Assembly: GCA_050633205.1 (NCBI GenBank)
Contig: JBOEGA010000019.1
Span: 8,532 to 72,531, forward strand
From: CBDHHC01 sp050633205
Lineage (GTDB): Bacteria; Pseudomonadota; Alphaproteobacteria; Rhizobiales; CBDHHC01
Length of the DNA: 64,000 nucleotides
Direction: 5' to 3'
Shown here: in pieces, positions 1 through 9,939 of the stretch
Position numbering within the stretch: the stretch's first letter is position 1
Layout of the letters: each line of letters opens with the position of its first letter
The notes under the pieces: model-generated
Told to the model about the DNA's origin: nothing
Databases searched by the model: none
What the model saw: the letters and a program-made list of their open reading frames with translations, nothing else
Program-made: the position numbers and the translations under genes

Positions 1-1
1 G

Positions 2-1219
2 CGCGTGAAGGAATATATGATTGCCTTCCTCGTTCTTGAAACATTGATGATCGGCGTCTTCTGTTCACTGGACCTGCTGCTGTTTTATATATTCTTTGAA
101 GGCGGATTGATCCCGATGTTCCTTATTATCGGGGTCTGGGGAGGCAAGCGCAGGATTTACGCCAGCTACAAGTTTTTCCTGTATACGCTCCTTGGTTCTG
201 TCCTGATGTTACTGGCACTTATGGCTATGTACTGGAGTGCAGGAACCACTGACATTACAGTGTTGCTTAATCATAAATTCTCATCTGAGGCCCATACGTT
301 CCTGGGATATACAATTCCTGGTGGTATGCAGACATGGCTATGGCTGGCATTTTTTGCATCCTTTGCAGTCAAGATGCCTATGTGGCCCGTCCATACGTGG
401 TTACCGGATGCCCATGTTGAAGCACCGACTGCAGGTTCAGTTATCCTTGCCGGAATATTGCTGAAAATGGGTGGTTACGGTTTCCTCCGATTTTCAATAC
501 CAATGTTTCCGGTTGCTTCGGGGCTGATGGCTAACTTTGTATTTACTTTGAGTGTTATTGCAGTGGTTTATGCCTCGCTGGTCGCACTTGCCCAGAAGGA
601 TATGAAAAAGCTGATTGCTTATTCTTCAGTGGCTCATATGGGATTTGTAACACTCGGATTATTTACGTTTACTGCACAGGGCATTCAGGGGGGCATCTTC
701 CAGATGTTGTCTCATGGTATTGTTTCTGCTGCCTTATTCCTTTGTGTTGGTGTTATTTATGACCGTACACATACCAGAGAAATTGATGCCTATGGTGGTC
801 TGGTGAACAGAATGCCAATTTATGCGTTCTGCTTTCTGGTATTTACAATGGCAAATGTTGGTTTGCCTGGTACAAGTGGTTTTGTTGGTGAATTCCTGAC
901 ATTGCTTGGTGCATTCAAAGTGAATACCTGGGCGGCTTTCTTTGCAACAACAGGAGTTGTGCTGTCTGCTGCTTATGCTCTCTGGCTTTATCGGCGGGTA
1001 GTATTTGGTGAGTTGAAAAAAGCCAAGCTGCAAAATCTTAAGGATATGAACCGACGGGAAATTGGTATTCTTGCACCGCTGGTGATATTGACAATACTGT
1101 TTGGCATTTATCCTTCATTATTGCTGGATGTGACAACTGCGTCAGTAGATAATCTGATTTCTAATTTTAAAGAAGTGACCGCAGCAGCTGGCAATGTGCC
1201 TGTTGTTGCAGTGAAATAG
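2..1219 (+). CDS. nuoM: NADH-quinone oxidoreductase subunit M, 5'-truncated by the window edge
   Basis: Antiporter-like membrane subunit of respiratory complex I, involved in proton translocation. About 405 codons are present where the family usually has about 500, and the frame is open to the window edge, so the N-terminus lies outside. The proton-channel motif HTWLPDAHVEAPTAGS and the segment KKLIAYSSVAHMGF are typical of NuoM, and the chain is a succession of hydrophobic helices. It is followed after 24 bp by nuoN, the normal end of a nuoA-N operon. The first in-frame GTG (base 5) is internal to the gene, not a real start. Confidence 0.96.
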   Translation, partial: RVKEYMIAFLVLETLMIGVFCSLDLLLFYIFFEGGLIPMFLIIGVWGGKRRIYASYKFFLYTLLGSVLMLLALMAMYWSAGTTDITVLLNHKFSSEAHTFLGYTIPGGMQTWLWLAFFASFAVKMPMWPVHTWLPDAHVEAPTAGSVILAGILLKMGGYGFLRFSIPMFPVASGLMANFVFTLSVIAVVYASLVALAQKDMKKLIAYSSVAHMGFVTLGLFTFTAQGIQGGIFQMLSHGIVSAALFLCVGVIYDRTHTREIDAYGGLVNRMPIYAFCFLVFTMANVGLPGTSGFVGEFLTLLGAFKVNTWAAFFATTGVVLSAAYALWLYRRVVFGELKKAKLQNLKDMNRREIGILAPLVILTILFGIYPSLLLDVTTASVDNLISNFKEVTAAAGNVPVVAVK

Positions 1220-1243
1220 AGATGCTCCAAAGGATCTAGACTG

Positions 1244-2716
1244 ATGGAAAATTTAAATGCGATCCTGACTACATATGCTCCACTTGCGCCGGAGTTTATC
1301 GTCACTATTGGAGCACTGACCCTGCTTGTCTTTGGAGCATTCAGAGAGCGTTCCGGTGAGTTTATCTGCTGGATTGCAATGATGGTTATGGCAGGTGCCT
1401 GCTTTGCGCTGATTACAGGTTTTGGGGCTGAAGTTAAAGAACCACTCTTTAGTAAGGCGTTGGTGGTTAATGAATTTACTTCGGCCATGAAGTTATTCAT
1501 TCTTATTGGTTCTATAGTCTCAATACTACTGTCACTGCATTATATGAAAGCAGCCAGACTATTGCAGCCTGAACTGCCTGTGCTTATCCTGTTTGCCACA
1601 CTTGGCATGATGCTGATGGTTTCTGCAAATGACCTGATTTCACTCTATATGGGTCTGGAGCTGCAAAGTCTGGCTCTATATGTGCTTGCTGCAATCAGAC
1701 GTGATGCTGTGCGTTCCAGTGAAGCCGGTCTTAAATATTTTGTGCTTGGTGCCTTGTCTTCAGGTCTTCTGCTCTATGGTGCTTCATTTATCTATGGGGT
1801 TACACAAACAACCAATTTTGCAGAAATTAATGCGGCTCTACATGTCATTCAGCAGCAGGGCGTGGAAAGTGTTAAAATTCAGCTTATATTTGGTCTCGTA
1901 TTCCTGCTGGCCGGCCTTGCATTTAAAATATCAGCTGTTCCATTCCATATGTGGACGCCAGATGTATATGAAGGATCCCCAACACCAATAACTGCTTTCT
2001 TTGCCTCTGCTCCTAAAATTGCAGCTATGGCACTTCTGGTCAGAACAATGATGGTGGCATTTCCAAGTGCAACACAGCATTGGCAACAGATTATTATTTT
2101 CCTATCTATTGCCTCTATGGCCTTCGGAGCGTTTGCTGCAATCGGGCAGAATAATATCAAACGTCTGATGGCATACAGTTCTATTGGACATATGGGGTAT
2201 GCTCTCGTTGGACTGGCTCCAAGCAGCAGTGAGGGGATTGGTGCTGTTATTCTCTATATGGGAATTTACCTTATCACTTCCCTCGGGGTCTTCGCCTGTA
2301 TTTTAGGGATGAGACGTTCTGAGGGAATGGTTGAAAGTATTGATGAGCTTTCAGGGTTGGCGCGGAATAACCTGCCCATGGCATTTATTCTGGCAATGTT
2401 ATTATTATCGCTGGCGGGCATTCCTCCAATGGCAGGCTTTATCGCCAAATTCTTTGTATTCTCGGCAGCCGTAAAGAATGAGCTTTACCTTCTTGCTGTT
2501 ATTGGCGTGCTATCAAGTGTTGTTGCTGCATATTATTATCTACGCATCATTATCATTATGTTCGTACAGGACCCTGTTGAGAAGTTTGAACCGCTGCCAG
2601 GTTCGATAAAATTTGTAGCAGGATTGTCAGGGTTGTTTGTACTATGCTATATAGCTTACCCCGCTCCATTCGTTAGCTTTGCGACTGAAACAGCAGCTAA
2701 ACTTGCATCAGGATGA
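1244..2716 (+). CDS. nuoN: NADH-quinone oxidoreductase subunit N
   Basis: Last antiporter-like subunit of complex I in the cytoplasmic membrane, 490 residues, full family length. Diagnostic stretches are PFHMWTPDVYEGSPTP and NNIKRLMAYSSIGHMGYA, and the whole chain is a series of about 14 hydrophobic helices. It lies 24 bp after nuoM and its TGA stop overlaps the ATG of birA (ATGA, 2713-2716), implying translational coupling at the operon end. Confidence 0.97.
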   Translation: MENLNAILTTYAPLAPEFIVTIGALTLLVFGAFRERSGEFICWIAMMVMAGACFALITGFGAEVKEPLFSKALVVNEFTSAMKLFILIGSIVSILLSLHYMKAARLLQPELPVLILFATLGMMLMVSANDLISLYMGLELQSLALYVLAAIRRDAVRSSEAGLKYFVLGALSSGLLLYGASFIYGVTQTTNFAEINAALHVIQQQGVESVKIQLIFGLVFLLAGLAFKISAVPFHMWTPDVYEGSPTPITAFFASAPKIAAMALLVRTMMVAFPSATQHWQQIIIFLSIASMAFGAFAAIGQNNIKRLMAYSSIGHMGYALVGLAPSSSEGIGAVILYMGIYLITSLGVFACILGMRRSEGMVESIDELSGLARNNLPMAFILAMLLLSLAGIPPMAGFIAKFFVFSAAVKNELYLLAVIGVLSSVVAAYYYLRIIIIMFVQDPVEKFEPLPGSIKFVAGLSGLFVLCYIAYPAPFVSFATETAAKLASG

Positions 2717-3507
2717 CTTCGATTACCGGTTTGAACAATCATATAACACGTTCCACTCATGGCATGCCTAATGGCTACAGCCTTCTAGCTTATGAAGAAA
2801 TCGGTTCTACAAATACTGAAGCTATGAGCCTTGCCAGAGATAATAGTGAAGACCATCTCTGGTTATGGACGCTTAAACAGACACAGGGTAAAGGGCGGAA
2901 TGGTAGAATCTGGGAATCCCGGCAGGGAAACCTTCATGCCAGCCTGATTCTACAACTTAACTGTGAAGTTAATACTGTTGCACAATTGTCTTTACTGGCA
3001 GGCGTAGCTGCGTATGATGCACTGGCTTTACTGTGTGACAGTTCAGTTGTTAATCAGATACGGTTAAAATGGCCGAATGACTTACTGTTAGATGGTGCCA
3101 AAATCGGCGGAATTCTGCTGGAAAGCACTAAACAGGCTGATCAGAAAACTGTTTCGGTTGTTCTCGGGACAGGTATGAATTTGGCCTATCATCCTGAATT
3201 AGATGATAAAAAAACAACAAACCTTTCAATGTATAAGCAGGAAATTGAGCCCAGACAGGCTTTGGAATCTTTAGCGAAAGCCACTGCTGACTGGTTAAAA
3301 ATCTGGGATCTGGGCAAGAACTTTGATCAGATCAGAGAAGCCTGGACATTGAGAGGGCAGAAAATAGGATCACCAATAAAGGTGAATTCCGGTCGAGAGA
3401 TTATCCATGGGCATTTTGCCGGTTTAAATGAAACCGGGGGAATGATTTTGCAATTATCAACCGGTGCATATAAAGATGTACACTTTGGTGATGTGATTCT
3501 CGGATAA
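2713..3507 (+). CDS. birA: Biotin--[acetyl-CoA-carboxylase] ligase
   Basis: Activates biotin to biotinyl-AMP and transfers it to the biotin carboxyl carrier protein. The 264-residue chain shows the nucleotide-binding loop GKGRNGRIWES (a variant of GRGRRGR) and the KWPNDLLLDG-KIGGILLE motif. It has no N-terminal winged-helix DNA-binding domain, so it is the monofunctional type. The start overlaps the nuoN stop by 4 bp. The alphaproteobacterial order nuoN-birA-(coaX)-rnj is recalled from other genomes; here coaX is absent and rnj follows after 53 bp. Confidence 0.93.
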   Translation: MTSITGLNNHITRSTHGMPNGYSLLAYEEIGSTNTEAMSLARDNSEDHLWLWTLKQTQGKGRNGRIWESRQGNLHASLILQLNCEVNTVAQLSLLAGVAAYDALALLCDSSVVNQIRLKWPNDLLLDGAKIGGILLESTKQADQKTVSVVLGTGMNLAYHPELDDKKTTNLSMYKQEIEPRQALESLAKATADWLKIWDLGKNFDQIREAWTLRGQKIGSPIKVNSGREIIHGHFAGLNETGGMILQLSTGAYKDVHFGDVILG

Positions 3508-3560
3508 ATACTCTGGTATTCATTAGCTAACCGGAAATAAAAGAAAAAGGTACAATAAGA

Positions 3561-5246
3561 ATGAGTGGGCATAAAAAAGACGATAAAAGCCCTGAGCTCG
3601 TGTTTTTGCCACTAGGTGGTGTTGGTGAAATCGGTATGAACCTGTATGCATATGGGTTCGGTTCAGAATATAATCGCCAGTGGCTGGTCGTTGATCTAGG
3701 AATATCTTTCCCATCCGACCTGGAACCCGGTGTTGATGTTATTCTTCCAGATACGAAATTTCTGGAAGATGAAATCGATAATATTGCAGGTATAATAATT
3801 ACTCATGCACATGAAGATCATTATGGTGCGATAGGTGATTTGTGGCCGCGGCTGGAAGCACCGATATATGCGACGCCATTTACATGTGGTCTACTGAAGG
3901 CAAAACTTCAGGAGTATGATGTGATTGATGACATCGACCTGCACGAAGTAAAACCCAAATCACGTTTTGATGTAGGCCCTTTCAACATTGAACTTGTGAA
4001 TATGGCTCACTCTATCCCAGAAGCAAATGGTCTGGTTATTCGCACAGAAGCTGGAACTGTTTTTCATTCAGGTGACTGGAAGCTCGATGATAATCCCGGC
4101 ACAGGTAACCTGACAGATGAAAAGCGCCTTAAAGAACTCGGTGATGAAGGTATAGATTTTCTTGTTTGTGACTCAACCAATGCGTTGAGCGAAGGCCGTT
4201 CAGGTTCTGAAGCAGAAGTTGAAGAAGCGCTGAAAGAGATATTCCTTAAAGCGGAAAACCGTATAGCTGTGACGACTTTTGCTTCAAATGTTGCTCGGTT
4301 AAAAACAGTAGCGGATGCAGCAAAAGCTGCTGACAGGCACATCTGTGTCGTTGGCCGTGCCATGCAGCGCACTATTCAGGTTGCAAAAGAAACAGGCTAC
4401 CTGGATGAAAAGATGGAATTTCTCAGTGAAGAAGATTTTGGATATTTTCCTCGCAATAAGGTTGTCGCCCTTTGCACTGGCAGTCAGGGTGAAAATCGCG
4501 CTGCTATGGCCAGAATTGCAAATGACCAACACCCGCAAATCACTTTAAGTCAGGGGGATCTCGTCGTTTATTCATCGAAGACAATTCCGGGTAATGAAGT
4601 TTTTGTTTCCAGAGTCCATAATAGTCTTGCCGCTCAGGGTGTTGATATTATTACTGATAGTGAGGCTCGTGTTCATGTGTCAGGGCACCCGCGTAAAGAT
4701 GAATTGAAATGCCTGTACGAATGGCTGCGCCCAAAAGGGATGGCGCCAATGCATGGTGAGGAGCGTCATATACAGGCGCATGAAAAATTTGCACGTTCTC
4801 TAGGTATCACAAATACTGTTATTGCACGAAACGGAGAAATGGCGCGATTACTTCCAGGTAAAGCTGAGGTTATAGATGATGCGCCGTCAGGTCGCCTGTT
4901 CCGGGACGGGGATCTAATTATCACTGAAGAAGATCCGAGTATCCGTGAAAGAAGAAAACTGTCATATACAGGAGTGGTTGCCGTTTCTATCGTTCTTGGG
5001 CGAAATGGTGATATTATTGCAGACCCTGATTTGGTTACAGTTGGATTACCTCTCGAAGATGATGAGGGCGTGCCGATGGAAGAGCTTCTGATAGAAGAAG
5101 TTCTTGGAGTCTTAAAGAGCATTCCTCGTGCAAGGCGCAAGGATTTTGATCTTGTTGCAGAAGCTTCCAGGCGAGGTGTTCGTGGAGCCGTCAATCGTAT
5201 CTGGGGTAAGAAACCCGTCTGTGAAGTCATGGTGGCAGTGATTTAG
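3561..5246 (+). CDS. rnj: Ribonuclease J
   Basis: Beta-CASP metallo-beta-lactamase with 5'-3' exo- and endonuclease activity for rRNA maturation and mRNA decay. The 561 residues contain the zinc motif HAHEDH (H82, H84, D86, H87), the further metal-site pieces MAHSIPEANG and HSGDWK, and the beta-CASP segment SGHPRKDELK. AAGG lies about 11 bases before the ATG. A strong inverted repeat overlaps its stop codon (5235-5264) and terminates the gene against the convergent efflux operon. Confidence 0.95.
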   Translation: MSGHKKDDKSPELVFLPLGGVGEIGMNLYAYGFGSEYNRQWLVVDLGISFPSDLEPGVDVILPDTKFLEDEIDNIAGIIITHAHEDHYGAIGDLWPRLEAPIYATPFTCGLLKAKLQEYDVIDDIDLHEVKPKSRFDVGPFNIELVNMAHSIPEANGLVIRTEAGTVFHSGDWKLDDNPGTGNLTDEKRLKELGDEGIDFLVCDSTNALSEGRSGSEAEVEEALKEIFLKAENRIAVTTFASNVARLKTVADAAKAADRHICVVGRAMQRTIQVAKETGYLDEKMEFLSEEDFGYFPRNKVVALCTGSQGENRAAMARIANDQHPQITLSQGDLVVYSSKTIPGNEVFVSRVHNSLAAQGVDIITDSEARVHVSGHPRKDELKCLYEWLRPKGMAPMHGEERHIQAHEKFARSLGITNTVIARNGEMARLLPGKAEVIDDAPSGRLFRDGDLIITEEDPSIRERRKLSYTGVVAVSIVLGRNGDIIADPDLVTVGLPLEDDEGVPMEELLIEEVLGVLKSIPRARRKDFDLVAEASRRGVRGAVNRIWGKKPVCEVMVAVI

Positions 5247-5274
5247 AATATTCCAAATCACTGCTTCTGTTTTT
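5235..5274 (+). terminator. Rho-independent terminator of rnj
   Basis: A perfect 10-bp stem (GCAGTGATTT / AAATCACTGC) with a 10-base loop, followed by TTCTGTTTTT. The left arm includes the last codons of rnj and the start of its stop codon. The T-run ends at the stop codon of the convergent RND gene. Confidence 0.85.
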
Positions 5275-8200
5275 ACTGAGGGACAGCTTCCTGAAGCTCT
5301 TTCTCAATGCCTTTATCATCTGCATTTCTTGGGCGGAAAAAGCCTGCTACAAGCAGGTAAATTGCGGGGGTCAGGAATAGAGTAAATGTTGCTGCCAGTC
5401 CAAGCCCTCCGAACACAACCCAGCCAATAGCTGCACGGGATTCCGCTCCCGGTCCAGAGCCCAGGATCAGTGGAAGCCCTGCCAGAATGGTTGAAACCAT
5501 AGTCATGACAATTGGCCGAACCCGGATAAGAGAAGCTTCTCTGACAGCTTCATAGACATTCTTGCCTTCTTCCCTCAACTGGTCGGCAAACTCAACCATA
5601 AGAATACTGTTTTTGGCCATAATGCCTATAAGCATAAGAATGCCAATCTGGCTGTATACGTTAATTGTCGTACCTGTCAGAGTGAGTGCAAATATAGCTG
5701 CACAAATTCCAAATGGTACAATGAACATAACAATCAGGGCACTTACAATATTTTCAAATTGAGCGACCAGAACCAGGAATATAACCAGAAATGCTATGGC
5801 AAAGGTCCAGTTCATATCTGAAGAAGTCTCTTCCAGGTCTGCTGCAGCACCAAGAAACTTAATGCCAACTCCAACGGGAAGCTCTTTATCCGCCAAGTTC
5901 CTTAAAGCTGCGATTGCCTGTTTGAGTGTATAACCCTCTGCCTGATCCATATGTATTTCAATGGCTCGCCGTTGTGCATGACGGTCCAGTTCAGCTGCAA
6001 CTGCATATTCACGGAAAGTAATCAGTTGTGATAGCGGAACAAGGCGGTCATTACTGGCTCGGACATACAGATTGGTAAGGTCTGATGGGCTTCTGATTGC
6101 ACCACGGCCAGCTTCGACAATAATAGGAACTGTCTGATCATCGAATGTAAGTTCTGAGACTTCCTCATTGTCGACAAGAACCTTGATTGTACTGGCCAGA
6201 TTTTCAATAGATACGCCCAGGTCTGCAGCCCGTCGGCGGTTTATACTGATATCCACCTGAGGCTGGGTGGCACGGTATTCTATTCGGATATTGGTGACCT
6301 GAGGTGTATCCTGCTCCATCTTTCCGGCAAAAGCTTTAGATACAGTATCAAGCAGGTCATAATTGGGACCTGTAATAGCAAACCTTATTCCTCCATCCGC
6401 ATTACGCAGGTTGAGGCTGTTGCCTTTACTTATACGGGCACGTGAACCAGGAATTGTCCCTAGTTTTCTGTTCAGCTGGTTTATAATTTCGGATTGACTA
6501 ATATCCCGTTCTGACCAGTCAGAAAGTGGAGCTGAGATATATCCTCTGTTTGGGTCCCACCGTCCGGAAATAGATGAAATATTTTTGATAACTCCACTAT
6601 CTTTGTAGGGCTGCAGGAACTGTTCAACGGCTTCTACCTGTCTGTCTGCATAGTTTAGACCGGTTCCGTCCGGGCCGACCAGTCTTACAGTTACCAGCCC
6701 CCGGTCCTCTTCGGGGACAAGCTCTTCTGCCAGGTTCTGATAGGAAAGATATGCACCAAAAACTACCAGGAGGCAGAAGCCAACAAAGATAAGAGGAAGT
6801 GCCAGAACCCGGTCAAGGAGAAAAGCATAAAGCCTGTTTGCTTCACTGCCAATCAGAGCGAAGGGATTTGATGGTGAAGGAGAAGCTTCCAGATCCTTCA
6901 TTCTTGAAGCCATCATAGGGCAGATTGTGAGAGCTACAAAAGACGATATGCTAACTGTAACAGCCAGCACAAAACCAAATTCGGTAAATAGTCTCCCTGC
7001 TGTTGTCGGTAAAAATGATATGGGAATAAACACTGAGATAAGCGTTATTGTGGTTGCTATCACTGCGAAAAAGACTTGCCGTGTTCCGATAATAGCAGCG
7101 GCTCTGGAAGCCATTCCCTGCATGCGCAGACGCTGTATATTCTCAAGTACTACGATGGCATCATCTACGACCAGCCCGGTGGCAAGTACCAGTGCGAGTA
7201 GTGTTATGAGGTTTATTGAAAATCCCAGCCCCCAAATTGCTGCCACCGTTCCAATGAGAGCAACAGGCATTGCAACAGCCGGTATCATGGCAACTCTGAG
7301 ACTCCCGATAAATATTGCAATAACTGCAACAACTATCATGATGGCAATCATCATACTTAGGAGGACTTCCCGGATTGCTCCTTCAATAAACTGGGAGTCG
7401 TCTGATATTGTAACCAGCTTCACGTCTCTCAGCCTCGTGTTAAGGCGTTCAACAATCTTTTTTACTTCCTGTGATATGGCTACAGTATTTGATTGCGCGC
7501 GCCTCACAATATCGAGGTTAATGACAGTTCGGCCATTAAGACGTGTATAGTTTTCAGGATCTGCAGGAGTATAATATGCCTGGGCAACATCTCCGATCTT
7601 GATTGGGTTTTTTATAATGAGGTTTTCAATATCTTCAGGCTTATGAACAGAAGCATTAGCCCTGACCAGAACTTCCAGTTCCTGTGATTTGAAGCTGCCT
7701 GCCGGAACGTCGTAACGGGCGTTTTTCAGTACAGCGACTACATCGGAGACTGTAAGTTTGTACCCTGCCAGCTTGATTGGGTTTAAGGCAACTTTCAGTA
7801 CTTTTTTCCGTGCACCGAAAATCTGCACATCAGCTACACCTGTAGCAGCGGTCAGTTCAGGAATGACCTGATCTTCAACAATTTTTGTAACTTTATCAAT
7901 TGAAAGAGTTTCACTGTATGCCGAAAGCTGAATTATTGCACGTGCATCATCATCAGCCTTGATGACTGTAATATTCTCGACACCATCAGGGAGGTCACGA
8001 GCAACACGGCTAACAGCTTCGCGCACATCATTAGCTGCGTCAATCAAGTCAACGTTAGCATTGAATTCAATATGTACACGCAGGTTATTCTCTTCACTGG
8101 ATGATCTGACACTGCGTATGCCGTTAACTCTGGCTACGGCACCTTCTATGCGACTAGTAATCTCCGCGTCAATTGTCTCAGGTGAGCCACCCGGGTAGTT

Positions 8201-8362
8201 AGCGCGGACTGAGACGATAGGCCTGTCTATATTCGGGAGTTCCCTGACTTCAACTCCGAGGATAGCACTTACACCTGCAAGTATAATAAGAAGATTTACA
8301 ACAATTATAAAGTAAGGGCGTCTGATACTTAATGCAGGAAGATCATTGGCATTAGGAACCAT
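5273..8362 (-). CDS. RND efflux pump, inner-membrane permease (AcrB/MexB-like)
   Basis: Proton-driven tripartite efflux transporter subunit, 1029 residues, the normal HAE1 length. The first transmembrane helix (about residues 15-35) is followed by a porter domain. The paired aspartates of the proton relay are present in GLVVDDAIVVLENI, and a second set of helices follows GIMAKNSILMVEFADQL. Its start overlaps the end of the adaptor gene by about 11 bp, so the two are translated together. No outer-membrane TolC-type channel gene is adjacent, so that partner must be elsewhere. The substrate cannot be inferred. Confidence 0.94.
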   Translation of the reverse strand: MVPNANDLPALSIRRPYFIIVVNLLIILAGVSAILGVEVRELPNIDRPIVSVRANYPGGSPETIDAEITSRIEGAVARVNGIRSVRSSSEENNLRVHIEFNANVDLIDAANDVREAVSRVARDLPDGVENITVIKADDDARAIIQLSAYSETLSIDKVTKIVEDQVIPELTAATGVADVQIFGARKKVLKVALNPIKLAGYKLTVSDVVAVLKNARYDVPAGSFKSQELEVLVRANASVHKPEDIENLIIKNPIKIGDVAQAYYTPADPENYTRLNGRTVINLDIVRRAQSNTVAISQEVKKIVERLNTRLRDVKLVTISDDSQFIEGAIREVLLSMMIAIMIVVAVIAIFIGSLRVAMIPAVAMPVALIGTVAAIWGLGFSINLITLLALVLATGLVVDDAIVVLENIQRLRMQGMASRAAAIIGTRQVFFAVIATTITLISVFIPISFLPTTAGRLFTEFGFVLAVTVSISSFVALTICPMMASRMKDLEASPSPSNPFALIGSEANRLYAFLLDRVLALPLIFVGFCLLVVFGAYLSYQNLAEELVPEEDRGLVTVRLVGPDGTGLNYADRQVEAVEQFLQPYKDSGVIKNISSISGRWDPNRGYISAPLSDWSERDISQSEIINQLNRKLGTIPGSRARISKGNSLNLRNADGGIRFAITGPNYDLLDTVSKAFAGKMEQDTPQVTNIRIEYRATQPQVDISINRRRAADLGVSIENLASTIKVLVDNEEVSELTFDDQTVPIIVEAGRGAIRSPSDLTNLYVRASNDRLVPLSQLITFREYAVAAELDRHAQRRAIEIHMDQAEGYTLKQAIAALRNLADKELPVGVGIKFLGAAADLEETSSDMNWTFAIAFLVIFLVLVAQFENIVSALIVMFIVPFGICAAIFALTLTGTTINVYSQIGILMLIGIMAKNSILMVEFADQLREEGKNVYEAVREASLIRVRPIVMTMVSTILAGLPLILGSGPGAESRAAIGWVVFGGLGLAATFTLFLTPAIYLLVAGFFRPRNADDKGIEKELQEAVPQ

Positions 8363-9533
8363 TTCCTACCTCCCGGCGGCTTACAGCCTGGCCTGTGTTA
8401 CTGCTTTGATTTTTAAATTCAACCTGAATGCCGGGACGTAGTCTTTGAACGCCTTCAATGACAATCAGGTCACCCTTTTTTATGTCACCTTCGATAAGAA
8501 TATTGCTGCTGATACGCCGGACCATTTTAACAATGACCCTTTGAGCCTTGCCATCATTTATGCGCCAGACATAGCTTTCGCCTTTACCCCATTGCAAAGC
8601 AAGCTCAGGTATAGTGGCTCTTGTTTCACCAGGAATTATAATCTCAACAGCAAATGACATGCCTGGCCGAAGTTTATCACCCTTGTTTGGAATAGTGGCC
8701 CGAACTTTAACGGAGCGTGATGCAGCTTCAATGCGGCTATCTATGGATGAAACGCTACCTGTAAAATGACTATCTGCTACACTCGGTGTGCTGGCTTTGA
8801 CTTTTAATCCGGGCTTTATTCGTGAATGAAAATGCTCAGGAATATGAAACTCTACAGTCAGAGAGGTTCTGTCATCCAGAGTTACTATCTCTGAGTTTGT
8901 TTCAACGCGATCACCAACTTCAACTTTTGGAATTCCAAGAATGCCACTAAATGGAGCGCGCAGAACTCTATCAGATAAGGCTTCTGTAGCCTGGTCGAGC
9001 TCAAGTTGTGCGCGTGCCAGAATTGTATCCGCATCGTCAACATTGGCCTGCGAAGTAACATTTTGCTTTTTTAGTTGTCTGGCTCTTTCGGCTTTTCGTT
9101 GTGCTTCCAGAAGTTTAGTCCGGGCAACTTTGACTCCGAGCTCTGCTTTCTGAGAGTTTAGCCTGAGTATGATATCATCTTTTTTTACGTGATCTGCAGG
9201 CTTAACAGGGAATTCTGTAATTTCTCCTGCCGTATTTGTATAAAGCGTAACAAAGCGGATAGCACGTCCGTCACCAATTGCTTCAATGATATTATCATTG
9301 CTGGTCTCAGTAACTGACTCAACAATTACAGGCGCTTTTCTGTCACCTCTCCGCTTTTTTTTGTCGGCTGATTTTTCTGTCTTTAGCCCCGGTATATACT
9401 CGGCTACTATTTTCGGACTATATGCATAGAGCGAAATGAAACCAATAATTGCCAGAACAAATATGGATTGAAATCCAATCGAAATACTTCGCTTCACAAT
9501 ATGGTCCTTAATAACAACGGGATTGATAGTCAC
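8352..9533 (-). CDS. RND efflux pump, periplasmic adaptor (membrane fusion protein)
   Basis: HlyD/AcrA-type adaptor of 393 residues. An N-terminal membrane anchor (about residues 17-37) is followed by a lysine-rich linker, a biotinyl-lipoyl half (PVKPADHVKKDDIILRL), an alpha-hairpin coiled coil (about 130-185), and the second lipoyl/beta-barrel part (LRAPFSGILGIPKVEVGD). First gene of the two-gene efflux operon, divergent from the DUF1467 gene; no regulator gene adjoins it. Confidence 0.92.
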   Translation of the reverse strand: MTINPVVIKDHIVKRSISIGFQSIFVLAIIGFISLYAYSPKIVAEYIPGLKTEKSADKKKRRGDRKAPVIVESVTETSNDNIIEAIGDGRAIRFVTLYTNTAGEITEFPVKPADHVKKDDIILRLNSQKAELGVKVARTKLLEAQRKAERARQLKKQNVTSQANVDDADTILARAQLELDQATEALSDRVLRAPFSGILGIPKVEVGDRVETNSEIVTLDDRTSLTVEFHIPEHFHSRIKPGLKVKASTPSVADSHFTGSVSSIDSRIEAASRSVKVRATIPNKGDKLRPGMSFAVEIIIPGETRATIPELALQWGKGESYVWRINDGKAQRVIVKMVRRISSNILIEGDIKKGDLIVIEGVQRLRPGIQVEFKNQSSNTGQAVSRREVGNGS

Positions 9534-9687
9534 TGTTCAGAATAACTTAGTCATTATGACACAAGGATGAATGTCTACAGTCACATTATTGTGTTTTATA
9601 ACATTTCTTGCGACATCCAGCGCTAGTGTTTATACACTATTATTCCGAACTGCTGTAAGAATTTCGTAGGTATCAGGAGCATAAAAG

Positions 9688-9939
9688 ATGAGCATCCCTC
9701 TTTCAATTGCCATATATTTCATCTGTTGGTGGATGGTTCTTTTTATGATCCTCCCTATCGGGACAAGAACTCAAAGGGAAGAGGGGGAGGTGCTGGAAGG
9801 TACACCGGAGAGTGCTCCTGTTAACCCTCAGATCTGGAAGAAAGTGATTATAACAACAGTTGTATCTGCTTTCGTATTTGTCGGGGTTTATGCTGTTATT
9901 GTATTTAGAGTAATTGATATTAATAAATTCCCGTTGTAA
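9688..9939 (+). CDS. DUF1467 family small membrane protein
   Basis: An 83-residue protein with two transmembrane helices (about 5-25 and 52-73) and the conserved patch FICWWMVLFMILPIGTRTQ, characteristic of DUF1467, a small family found widely in Alphaproteobacteria. AGGAG lies 9 bases before the ATG. The family is usually found just after the rnj/mce region; here the efflux operon lies between. Function unknown. Confidence 0.88.
   Translation: MSIPLSIAIYFICWWMVLFMILPIGTRTQREEGEVLEGTPESAPVNPQIWKKVIITTVVSAFVFVGVYAVIVFRVIDINKFPL

Noticed and set aside
6927..7550. 207-codon forward ORF inside the RND permease gene
   Set aside because: Antisense shadow of a highly conserved gene; composition (Thr/Ile/Ala-rich) is that of reverse-read membrane codons.
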